From an uncultured Microscilla sp. (GTDB taxonomy: Bacteria; Bacteroidota; Bacteroidia; Cytophagales; Microscillaceae), in assembly GCF_947493425.1 (NCBI RefSeq), contig NZ_CANLRP010000080.1:1-37932 (forward strand): DNA of 37,932 nt, given 5' to 3'. The notes under the pieces are model-generated. The model saw nothing but the letters and a program-made list of their open reading frames with translations. It was not told the DNA's origin and did no database searches. The translations under genes were made by a program, and so were the position numbers. Below, piece by piece: positions 1-7,561 of this stretch (its first letter is position 1; each line of letters opens with the position of its first letter).

Positions 1-82
1 AGCAGCTATTGTTATGCTGTAAAACTATCAAAAAAATCAAGACTTATCTGCTATAAAAAAGTGTACGGTTTCAAATTACCTA

Positions 83-257
83 CTTTATTTTTAAAAGGGT
101 TTCAGTTTTAGGTCTAAACGTGCAAATAAATAGTTTTTAAACTCATAACCGTTTGATAACCGAGCCTCTGGCGAGTTCTTAGATACCGATGTATATCGGT
201 GCTCAATGAAGTTAATCAGTAGTCAACTTTGGCTAAAATCACTGCGGAGTATTGCTA
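83..257 (-). repeat. Long dispersed intergenic repeat, copy A
   Basis: Read on the minus strand, this segment matches the plus strand at about 11667-11831 almost throughout. Shared blocks include CAGAGGCTCGGTTATCAAAC and GGTTATGAGTTTAAAAACTA. Copy A carries an extra 10 bases that complete the small palindrome ACCGATATACATCGGT, absent from copy B. Its end (246-268) also forms a perfect 9-bp hairpin, GGAGTATTG/CAATACTCC, with a 5-base loop. No ORF spans it, so it looks like a non-coding dispersed element. The rest of 1-445 holds one more short motif copy (322-354) and no gene. Confidence 0.75.
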
Positions 258-321
258 TTCAATACTCCACAATAATTTCAAGTGAAGATATTTGCTAATA
301 AGTAACAGCGAGTAATTAGCT

Positions 322-354
322 ATAAGTCCTTAGCTACCAATGTATATTGATGCT
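322..354 (-). repeat. Short dispersed motif (CGATATGCATCG family), degenerate copy
   Basis: On the minus strand this reads AGCATCAATATACATTGGTA then GCTAAGGACTTAT. It matches the core found inside long-repeat copies A (172-204) and B (11718-11740), and at 13006-13040 and 14647-14680. The shared pattern is AGCACCGATATGCATCG, a few bases, then ATCTAAGGACTTGAG. Function unknown. Confidence 0.55.
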
Positions 355-445
355 ACAATTAAGAGCAAATTGTTCATAATGTGATAGTTATACCTGTTTG
401 CTGAATGACCGAAGGCGAGATCAGGCTGTTTGTAAAACAGGAGAG

Positions 446-1528
446 TTACAACCAACGCTTGCGTCGAAAATAGTAGAATAAAATACTGGCTGTACTAATC
501 ATCACTATCCAAATAATATAATAACCATATTTGGTATGTACTTCAGGCATTTCGTCAAAATTCATCCCATACACCCCCACAATAAAAGTAAGCGGCATGA
601 ATATGGTAGAAAAAATAGTCAATACCTTCATTACATCATTGGTTTTGTTGCTCAGCATTGATAGGTAAGTGTCTAGCAGGTTGCTGTTCATATCTACCAG
701 CGAGTCGGTATTGTCAATTACCTGAATGGTATGGTCGTACAAGTCCCTGATATATAAGTGAACAGATTTCAGAAATTTTCCGGCGTCGTCTTCTTCTCTG
801 ATGATGTTGTTGACAATTTCGCGCACTGGGCGGGTGTTTTTTCTTACAAAGGTGAGTTGCCGCTTAAACTTGTGCAAGGCCTTGGTAGGGTCACCGGCTG
901 ACTCATGGATAATCTTGTCTTCAAGTTGTTCTAGCTCTTCTGATACCCCTTCTACTACTACCATGTAGTTGTCAACAATGGCATCCATCAATAGGTAAAA
1001 CAAGTAGGCAGAGTCAGAGTTTCGGACTTTGCCATTGGGCTTTTTTCGGAGGCGCTCTCTGATATTTTCAAAGGCATCACCTTCTATGTCTTCCTGAAAA
1101 GACAGTACATAGTTTTTGCCCAAAATGAGGCTTACTTGTTCTACTTCTACTTTTTTGATGGCTTTTTTATACGTTAACATTTTCATTACCACAAAAATGT
1201 TGTCTTCGTAAAACTCAACCTTTGGGCGTTGGTGAGTATTGACTATGTCTTCCATGAGCAAAGGGTGCAAGTTAAAGTACATGCCCAACGTTTTTACTAT
1301 CTGCACATCGTGAATTCCATCTATATTGAGCCAGGTTACACTCTCTTTTTCTTTATAATCATAACAGTTCCTTACGTCGCCTATCACCTTTTCTTCAAAT
1401 ACGTCAACCCCATCGTAGTCTATAACGGTAATATCAACCTTGCTCGATTTGGCGGCACCCACGTAGGTAAGCGTACCTGGTGCCTGACCTGCAATGGCTT
1501 GTTGATTCTTTAATCTGTTGGTCTTCAT
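446..1528 (-). CDS. corA: CorA-family magnesium/cobalt transport protein
   Basis: A 360-residue protein of the CorA metal-ion transporter family, expected to form a homopentameric inner-membrane channel for Mg2+ (or Co2+/Ni2+). The large N-terminal cytoplasmic part (about 1-295) is rich in charged helices. Two membrane helices close the protein: one around 300-319 that runs into the signature YGMN at 320-323, and a second around 335-353 followed by a basic tail (RRKRW). The loop after YGMN (FDEMPE) is acidic, as is usual in the family. Length and architecture are typical. The ATG at 1526-1528 is supported by the N-terminal stretch APGTLTYVG, common at the start of CorA proteins. It is transcribed alone, divergently from the SpoIIE gene at 1910. 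Ion specificity cannot be read from sequence. Confidence 0.95.
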   Translation of the reverse strand: MKTNRLKNQQAIAGQAPGTLTYVGAAKSSKVDITVIDYDGVDVFEEKVIGDVRNCYDYKEKESVTWLNIDGIHDVQIVKTLGMYFNLHPLLMEDIVNTHQRPKVEFYEDNIFVVMKMLTYKKAIKKVEVEQVSLILGKNYVLSFQEDIEGDAFENIRERLRKKPNGKVRNSDSAYLFYLLMDAIVDNYMVVVEGVSEELEQLEDKIIHESAGDPTKALHKFKRQLTFVRKNTRPVREIVNNIIREEDDAGKFLKSVHLYIRDLYDHTIQVIDNTDSLVDMNSNLLDTYLSMLSNKTNDVMKVLTIFSTIFMPLTFIVGVYGMNFDEMPEVHTKYGYYIIWIVMISTASILFYYFRRKRWL

Positions 1529-1909
1529 AATTAAAAATACTTGTTTTGATACAGCTTATTAAACTCAAGCTCAGAACGGCGCATAGTAAAGTCAAATATA
1601 TTGTAGTAGTATCAAATATAAAAAAATGCCCCATATTTACAGGCTTTTAGTGTGGGCATTTTAAGGCAAATTGGTTAAAAAAATCTTAAACTAGTTGTAG
1701 AGACTGCATGCTTAAGCACCGTTTTTCGTATATTTAATTTTTATATAAAATCAGGGAGAATAGTCACAGGCAAAATTGATGGTTAATGGATCATTATTTT
1801 AAGCTTCTTTGGTCAGTAAATGCTCAGGGTGGTATGTTTTAGGTCATTTTAACAAAAAACAAATTGTTTCTATCGCATTTGTGAATGATTTTTGGTAAGC
1901 AAATAAATT
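1529..1909. other. Divergent intergenic region corA / SpoIIE gene
   Basis: There is no credible gene in these 381 bases. A 9-bp inverted repeat, AAAATGCCC (1623-1631) and GGGCATTTT (1654-1662), lies about 95 bases upstream of corA. Two CAAATATA boxes (1593-1600, 1613-1620) read TATATTTG on the minus strand and fit the Bacteroidota -7 pattern TAnnTTTG for corA, but neither has a TTG at the right distance. I see no known Mg2+ riboswitch. Confidence 0.35.
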
Positions 1910-4225
1910 ATGTTGAAGTATATAGGGCTCATTATTTCTATTTGTTTTTGGTGGGGAGGGGCATCAGTTCAAGCCCAAAAGCGGGTACAGAAAGTAAAAG
2001 CGTTTGCTGTAGAAGAAAAACAAAAGCTACAGGGAGAATGGTTGTATCATAAGGGAGACAATCTGGTGTGGGCAAAACCAGGGTATGACGATAAAAACTG
2101 GCAAAATATTGATCCTCGTTTGTGGCTTAAACGCATCAAAAAAGGCACCTTTGAAGGTATTGGCTGGTTTAGAATTCACTTAGATATAGATGAATCTTTG
2201 CGGGGCAAAACCATTGCTTTGTTGATGCATCAACGGGGAGCTTCTGAAGTATACCTCAATGGAAAACTGGTGCATACATACGGGGTAGTGAGCACCAACA
2301 CTGATACTGAAGTAAAGTATAACCCCTTTGGCGAGCCTGTAAAAATGCGTTTGGGTACCCAGGCAAGGCAAGTATTGGCAGTGAGGTATTCGAGTTCGAA
2401 CGCGCTCAAGCTACACCGCAACCTCAACCGTTGGGCACGAACTGCAGGTTTTCATTTGTACATTGCCCCACTCGACCAAAGTATCAAAGATGTGATAGAT
2501 GCCAGGGTGTTTGATGCCTTGATAAGCATAGGACGCTCCGGAATCTTGTTTGCTTTAGGTTTATTGCACTTGTTTATCTTTATTTTTTATCCTGTACAGC
2601 GTGCCAACTTGTATTATGCCTTGGCCACCCTTGACTTTGCTTTCACTTTTTATATCAGCTATTTGCACCAGCATACCCATAGTGTAGATAATGTGATATG
2701 GCTCAACATTACCTCTTACCTTTTATCCATTACTATTCCCTTATTTTTTCTTAAGTTTCTGTACACCTTGTTTAACGACAAAGTGCCCCGGCATTCATTG
2801 ATGTTTCTGGTGTTTGCCTTGATCAATGCAGGCGTCATGTTTTTTGCTTGGTCAGCTACAGTTTTATGGGTATATCAATTGGTTTGCGGCATTGAGGCAT
2901 TGAGAGTGACCATAGTGGCAATACGTCGTAAAAAAAAGGGGGCAAAACTTATTTTTGCCGGGGTAGTAGGGCTTATTATTTTTACCCCGTTGGGCACACT
3001 GGCATTTTTGTTTCCTGCCATTGGGCAATTAATTTCGTCAAATATTATTGCGTTGCTGGTAAACTTTGGGATTTTAAGCGTCACAGGTACCGTATCGATT
3101 TACCTTGCCCGTGACATTGCCAAAACTTCTGTTAATCTGCGCAATCAACTGGACGTAGTACAGGAACTATCGGCAAAGAACATTGCGCAAGAACGCGAAA
3201 AACAGGAAATACTAGAACAACAAAAAGAAAAACTTGAGCAATTGGTGCAGGCACGCACCAGCGAGTTGGAAGAACAAGCCACTTTGGTAAAAGAGCAAAA
3301 CGCCGAGTTAACCAACATTAACGAAGAAATAGCTGCCCAACGAGATGTGCTTCAGGGCAGAACTGAAGAATTGGTAGTGGCTTACAAGCATATTACTGAC
3401 AGTGTACAGTACGCACAACGGATTCAAAATGCTATTCTGGGTAATCCAGCGCAAATTATTTCTAATTTTGAAGAGGCTTTTATATTTTTGAAACCTAAAG
3501 ACATTGTTTCGGGTGATTTTTATTGGTATACCACCACCAGAAAGCGTACCGCTGCAATGATTAACGATGACCAATCTATAGTACCCGCAGCAGTATCTTT
3601 GTCAACCATTAAAATTTTGATTGCAGCTGATTGTACCGGACACGGAGTGCCAGGTGCCTTTATGACTGTGATGGGAAGTAGCTTGCTCGATGATATTATA
3701 AACTCTAGCCATACTACTATGCCTGATCAAATACTGAAAGAACTTGACAGGCGAATAATTAAAAGCTTGAGTACCAAAGGAGAAGCAAAAGTAGCAGGGA
3801 GAGCAGGACAAGTAAATGATGGGATGGATATGTCGGTAATTATGCTGGACGAAACCCAAAACAAACTTTATTTTGCCGGGGCTAAAAACCCTTTGTATTT
3901 TATCAGAAATGGGGTACTGGAAAACATCAAAGGGTCAGTATACCCTATAGGGAGTGAACAATATAAGAAGGAAAAGAGTTTTGAACTACACACCATTGAT
4001 ACACAAAAGGGAGATGTGTTTTACATGTTTTCTGATGGTTTTCAAGATCAGTTTGGTGGTCCCGAAGGGCGAAAGTATATGCGTAAAAACTTTCGCAACT
4101 TTTTATTAAGTATTAGTCACTTGCCTATGACAGAGCAACAAGAAAAAGTGACCCAAGAGTTTGATCAATGGTGTAACAAACAATCCCAAACCGACGATGT
4201 ATTACTTATGGGGTTTAAGGTTTGA
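1910..4225 (+). CDS. 7TMR-DISM sensor protein with C-terminal SpoIIE phosphatase
   Basis: A 771-residue membrane-bound serine/threonine phosphatase. Residues 1-23 form a signal peptide ending near SVQAQ. About 33-190 is a periplasmic beta-rich domain with the look of a sugar-binding/galactose-binding fold (GWFRIHLDI, EVYLNGKLVHTYG), as found in 7TMR-DISM receptors. About 205-403 holds seven hydrophobic helices. A long coiled coil follows (407-493), then the linker ITDSVQYAQRIQNAIL. The SpoIIE/PP2C domain covers 510-771, with metal-binding aspartates in SGDFYW (~533), AADCTGHGVPGAF (~571), DGMDMS (~636) and FSDGFQDQFGG (~706). The expected role is ligand-controlled dephosphorylation of a cytoplasmic protein, classically an anti-sigma-factor antagonist, but the substrate is unknown. 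The next gene starts 24 bases downstream on the same strand, so the two probably form an operon. Confidence 0.9.
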   Translation: MLKYIGLIISICFWWGGASVQAQKRVQKVKAFAVEEKQKLQGEWLYHKGDNLVWAKPGYDDKNWQNIDPRLWLKRIKKGTFEGIGWFRIHLDIDESLRGKTIALLMHQRGASEVYLNGKLVHTYGVVSTNTDTEVKYNPFGEPVKMRLGTQARQVLAVRYSSSNALKLHRNLNRWARTAGFHLYIAPLDQSIKDVIDARVFDALISIGRSGILFALGLLHLFIFIFYPVQRANLYYALATLDFAFTFYISYLHQHTHSVDNVIWLNITSYLLSITIPLFFLKFLYTLFNDKVPRHSLMFLVFALINAGVMFFAWSATVLWVYQLVCGIEALRVTIVAIRRKKKGAKLIFAGVVGLIIFTPLGTLAFLFPAIGQLISSNIIALLVNFGILSVTGTVSIYLARDIAKTSVNLRNQLDVVQELSAKNIAQEREKQEILEQQKEKLEQLVQARTSELEEQATLVKEQNAELTNINEEIAAQRDVLQGRTEELVVAYKHITDSVQYAQRIQNAILGNPAQIISNFEEAFIFLKPKDIVSGDFYWYTTTRKRTAAMINDDQSIVPAAVSLSTIKILIAADCTGHGVPGAFMTVMGSSLLDDIINSSHTTMPDQILKELDRRIIKSLSTKGEAKVAGRAGQVNDGMDMSVIMLDETQNKLYFAGAKNPLYFIRNGVLENIKGSVYPIGSEQYKKEKSFELHTIDTQKGDVFYMFSDGFQDQFGGPEGRKYMRKNFRNFLLSISHLPMTEQQEKVTQEFDQWCNKQSQTDDVLLMGFKV

Positions 4226-4249
4226 AGTGGTTTAGTTGAATAATAGAAT

Positions 4250-6328
4250 ATGTATAAAAAGTACACACTGTTTTTTTTAATGTGCCTGGTAGGTAGTTTG
4301 TTGCATTTGCCCAACACACTGCGTGCCCAGGTGTCAACCAGTTGGCAAGATGTAAAGCTAAGTGGTCAAGGGAAAATAGTGATTTACTATAACCCAATCA
4401 CCCATTTTATTGTCAAAAACAGCGCAGGCAAAATGGAAGGCATAGAGTACGAACTCATGCAAGAGTTTGTGAGGTTTACTGAGAAAAATTATGGAGTAAA
4501 ATTAAAAGTTGAATATCGGTATTTTGAAAGTTTTGCCCCGTTGTTTGATTCTATTTTGGTTGCCCCCAATGGGAGCTTTGCGGTTTCGTCTATGTCAATT
4601 ACTCCACGTCGACTTCGGCAACTCAAATGCAGCCCACCTTATATGCCCGATACTGAAATTATTATCAATAGCCAAAACGTGCCCATAGTGAAAGACTCTG
4701 CGGAGTTTGTGCGTCGTTTTAATGGGATGGTGGCGCTTGTAATAAGAAATACCACCTATGAGTACAACATGAAAAAACTCAAGGAAACATTACTGCCCAA
4801 CCTTAAAATAGAGTATGTAAAAGAAACCAAGGAGATAAAAAAACGAATGAATAATGAGCCTAATATTATGGCTTATACTCAAGTAGCTCGTTACCTGGCT
4901 TTTAGGCAAGGTGGTTTTTTGATGAATCGACAAAAGCTTTTTCAAATAAAAAAAGTGGGACGTGGGGTGTTTTTTCCTAAAACGAGCGATTGGGACGAAC
5001 CCGTACAGGTGTTTTTCAACGACCCTTCATTCAAACCCTTCATCAACAAAGTGATTAGAAAGTATTTGGGTACCAACGAACAAGATATTTTCTGGAAACT
5101 GTCAAATCAGAACAACCCCAATCAACAGGAAATGGCATTGCTCAACAAAGAAAAAGAGTTGCAGTTTTTGGAGTTGCGTCGTCAGAAAAACGAGATAATT
5201 GCCCATAACAGCATGCGCAATTACCTTATTGCCGGGTTTATCATTGCCATTGTCATTGCCCTTACTTTTTACTATCGTTTTCATATTAAAAAGCAAACCG
5301 CAGAAATACTCAAGCAAAAGAATAAAGAAATTTCGGAGCAGAGAGGGCAGCTCGAAAAGCAAACCGGCGCCCTGAAGTATATTGCCGAAGAGCTGGAAAA
5401 CCAACGCGATACTATTGAAGATAAGAATAAGCTATTGGTGCACCACAACAAAAAAATAACCGATAGCATCCGGTCTGCCAAAGCCATTCAAAAAGCCATT
5501 TTACCCTTAGAAGATAAGCTTGAAGCCAATTTTAGCGAACATTTTGTTTTTTATAAACCCAAAGACATTGTTTCAGGCGATTTTTATTGGTTGAGCGATG
5601 TAAATATTGACGAAAAGCAGGAAAGAGGACAACAGAAAACACTTAAATATAGTGCGCCTTCTGCCATACCCTTTGATCCTTTGTCAGGGTACAGCTTGTC
5701 AGAAGAACAGGCAGGTGAAAATGCAAAATATACCTTTATTGCAGTGGTAGACTGTACCGGACACGGAGTGCCAGGGGCTTTTATGAGCATGATTGGCTTT
5801 GCTTACCTTAACCAAATTGTCAATGAAAACCATATATTGGATCCTGCGGAGGTTTTACAAACATTGCACGTAGAAATTCATAACAGTTTGAAACAAGCCG
5901 AAACCAACAACGACGAAGGAATGGATGTTTGTTTGTGTAGGGTAGAGGCTTTGCCCAATGGCGAATACGAAGTAAAGTTTGCCGGAGCCAAGCGTCCACT
6001 GTTTTATATCACCAACGGAACATTACACGAAATAAGAGGCAATGCCGCCTCAATTGGTGGTTGGCAAAGGCAAATGCAGAAGAATTTTAAAACCAACACC
6101 ATTCGTTTGACAAAAGGAGACATATTGTATTTGAGCAGCGATGGTTTTATAGATACCCCCAACCCCGAACGAAAAAACTTTGGAACCCTCCAGCTCAAAG
6201 AGCTGATCAAAGACAATAGCCACTTGCCCCTAAAACAGCAGGCAAATGTATTTAAAGAAGCCCTCAAAGCTCACCAACGTGATGTCGACCAACGCGACGA
6301 CATTACATTGGTGGGCGTCAAGTTTTAG
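4250..6328 (+). CDS. SBP_bac_3 sensor protein with C-terminal SpoIIE phosphatase
   Basis: A 692-residue protein with the same output domain as its upstream neighbour but a different sensor. A signal peptide occupies about 1-26. Residues about 39-285 resemble the periplasmic solute-binding protein family 3 (amino-acid binding type; motifs EGIEYELMQEFVRF and FAVSSMSITPRRL). One membrane helix lies at about 324-345 and is followed by a coiled coil (350-405). After the linker ITDSIRSAKAIQKAILP, the SpoIIE domain carries IVSGDFYW (~440), VVDCTGHGVPGAFMSM (~499), EGMDVCL (~556) and LSSDGFID (~627), so the metal-binding aspartates are present. A binding-protein fold tied directly to a phosphatase suggests sensing of a small solute. 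It ends at 6328, immediately next to the stop of the convergent PP2C gene. Confidence 0.9.
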   Translation: MYKKYTLFFLMCLVGSLLHLPNTLRAQVSTSWQDVKLSGQGKIVIYYNPITHFIVKNSAGKMEGIEYELMQEFVRFTEKNYGVKLKVEYRYFESFAPLFDSILVAPNGSFAVSSMSITPRRLRQLKCSPPYMPDTEIIINSQNVPIVKDSAEFVRRFNGMVALVIRNTTYEYNMKKLKETLLPNLKIEYVKETKEIKKRMNNEPNIMAYTQVARYLAFRQGGFLMNRQKLFQIKKVGRGVFFPKTSDWDEPVQVFFNDPSFKPFINKVIRKYLGTNEQDIFWKLSNQNNPNQQEMALLNKEKELQFLELRRQKNEIIAHNSMRNYLIAGFIIAIVIALTFYYRFHIKKQTAEILKQKNKEISEQRGQLEKQTGALKYIAEELENQRDTIEDKNKLLVHHNKKITDSIRSAKAIQKAILPLEDKLEANFSEHFVFYKPKDIVSGDFYWLSDVNIDEKQERGQQKTLKYSAPSAIPFDPLSGYSLSEEQAGENAKYTFIAVVDCTGHGVPGAFMSMIGFAYLNQIVNENHILDPAEVLQTLHVEIHNSLKQAETNNDEGMDVCLCRVEALPNGEYEVKFAGAKRPLFYITNGTLHEIRGNAASIGGWQRQMQKNFKTNTIRLTKGDILYLSSDGFIDTPNPERKNFGTLQLKELIKDNSHLPLKQQANVFKEALKAHQRDVDQRDDITLVGVKF

Positions 6329-7060
6329 TTATTTGATCAAAACCCTCACCACCGCCATATCGTCTTGCAAATCTGCTTGATACTGAGAACGTAGCCTAGC
6401 CACCACTTGCTCAAGCACATGCGCATCTTCAGTATCAATGGTGTTGACCATTATTTCGTCAATAGGAGAGGGGGGCGTGTCTGATGTATTGTCAAACTCT
6501 ATCGCAAGCACTCCATCAGTGGCAATGCTTAAATCGTGTACTTGCTCAAATACCCACACCTGCGCGTGCTGACTAAACCATTTGTCAAAAGCCTGATTGA
6601 TATGGTAGCCCAAATAATCAGGCTGATTGTCCTGATCAAGTATTTTTACCTGCCCATTCACCGCTATTACTCCATCGCCAATGCCTACTACCCAAGCCCT
6701 ATGATGCACTTGGTCTATCACAGTCAATACCACAGTACTCATAGTTTCTTCTTGGCTCAAAAACAACTGATTTCTTGCTTGTTTAAATTCCAAAAATAAT
6801 TGTTTGAGCACTTCCTTCCCTATTTGTGCTACATCTTTGAGCTGAGAAAGTTCAGGTTGATACATCAACGTAGTACACACCTTGCGCAATAATTTAGCAA
6901 TGAGAGTAGAGGCAAAAAACGAGGTTTTGCCCATGGTGCTACCATCCATTACTGCTGCCAACAGATAGCGTTGTCCAAGGCTTTGCGTAAATAAAAAGTC
7001 TTCGCAAAACAGCGCGTGTGTGTAGCCTCGTTGTAATGTGGTGAATAATTGATAGGGCAT
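6329..7060 (-). CDS. PP2C-family serine/threonine protein phosphatase (divergent)
   Basis: A soluble protein of 243 residues when started at the ATG at 7058-7060. This start lies 5 bases after the upstream gene and begins MPYQLFTTLQRG; a longer frame opening at 7156 would overlap that gene and adds a non-conserved basic stretch. PP2C motifs appear in order: CEDFLF, AAVMDGSTMG (metal-binding DG), STVVLTVID, VGIGDGVIAVNG (GDG), LSIATDGVLAIE (TDG) and DDMAVVRV at the end. The metal-binding aspartates therefore seem kept, although the overall sequence diverges from typical PP2C. No membrane segment or signal peptide is visible. It is the second gene of a two-gene unit behind the Mur-ligase-C-like gene. 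Its stop codon abuts that of the SpoIIE gene at 6328, giving a zero-gap convergent pair. Substrate unknown. Confidence 0.8.
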   Translation of the reverse strand: MPYQLFTTLQRGYTHALFCEDFLFTQSLGQRYLLAAVMDGSTMGKTSFFASTLIAKLLRKVCTTLMYQPELSQLKDVAQIGKEVLKQLFLEFKQARNQLFLSQEETMSTVVLTVIDQVHHRAWVVGIGDGVIAVNGQVKILDQDNQPDYLGYHINQAFDKWFSQHAQVWVFEQVHDLSIATDGVLAIEFDNTSDTPPSPIDEIMVNTIDTEDAHVLEQVVARLRSQYQADLQDDMAVVRVLIK

Positions 7061-7065
7061 ATATT

Positions 7066-7482
7066 TTAAATAAATTGAATAACCGATTGCATCCCTAACT
7101 CGCCGCCTCCCAGCACCAATACATAATGATCCGAAAAATCGCGGTCTGACAACCAATTGTGCAAAGAGAATTTATCGGGAAAATAACCCGCTTGGGGGTT
7201 TTGTGCCAAAGCCTGCACGATGGTTTTGCCGTGAAAAGTGACCGATTCAGGGGCATATTGCGCAATTATTTCTCCCAATTCCTTATGTGTACTTTCGTCA
7301 TTGCTCAGGTCGGCAATAAGCAATGCCTTGGGCTTAGCTTGTACGTTGGCGAAAGCCTGAAGACTCGCTTTTACCTGGACGACCTCTTGAAATGAATCAT
7401 CGAACAAAATCGTATAGGTATCTTGAGTAATTACCTGCCCTTGAGCAGAAATAATTCGTTGTTTTATAAAATCTACACTCAT
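7066..7482 (-). CDS. Small protein resembling an isolated Mur-ligase (MurF-type) C-terminal domain
   Basis: A 138-residue soluble protein. Its layout parallels the C-terminal domain of MurF-like ligases, particularly the MurF/alanine-racemase fusions of Bacteroidota. ILFDDSFQEVVQVKASLQAF sits where MurF has the 'DDSYNANPDSMKAAL' helix. KALLIADLSNDESTHKELGEI matches the 'ILGDMLELG...H..' region. The end, VLVLGGGELGMQSVIQFI, matches the 'ILLKGSRxxxLE' strand and helix. The ATP-binding central domain and the N-terminal UDP-substrate domain are absent, and the lysine of the usual KGSR/KGAR motif is replaced (LGGGE), so ligase activity is not expected. A binding or regulatory role is possible. It lies 5 bases upstream of the PP2C gene and is probably co-transcribed. 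The assignment rests on remembered motifs, not on a search. Confidence 0.55.
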   Translation of the reverse strand: MSVDFIKQRIISAQGQVITQDTYTILFDDSFQEVVQVKASLQAFANVQAKPKALLIADLSNDESTHKELGEIIAQYAPESVTFHGKTIVQALAQNPQAGYFPDKFSLHNWLSDRDFSDHYVLVLGGGELGMQSVIQFI

Positions 7483-7561
7483 TATAAACTTATTTAGTGG
7501 TCACTGGTTGATTAATGCATCTTTAAAGGTAGTTGCAAAAGTACATAAAATTAAAAATCTC

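Noticed and set aside
1623..1662. Hairpin upstream of corA as a Mg2+ riboswitch
   Set aside because: The stem is only 9 bp with a 22-base loop, and none of the conserved M-box features are visible.
7061..7156. Upstream extension of the PP2C gene
   Set aside because: It would overlap the Mur-like gene by about 90 bases and adds a basic stretch not seen in PP2C proteins. The ATG at 7060 fits better.
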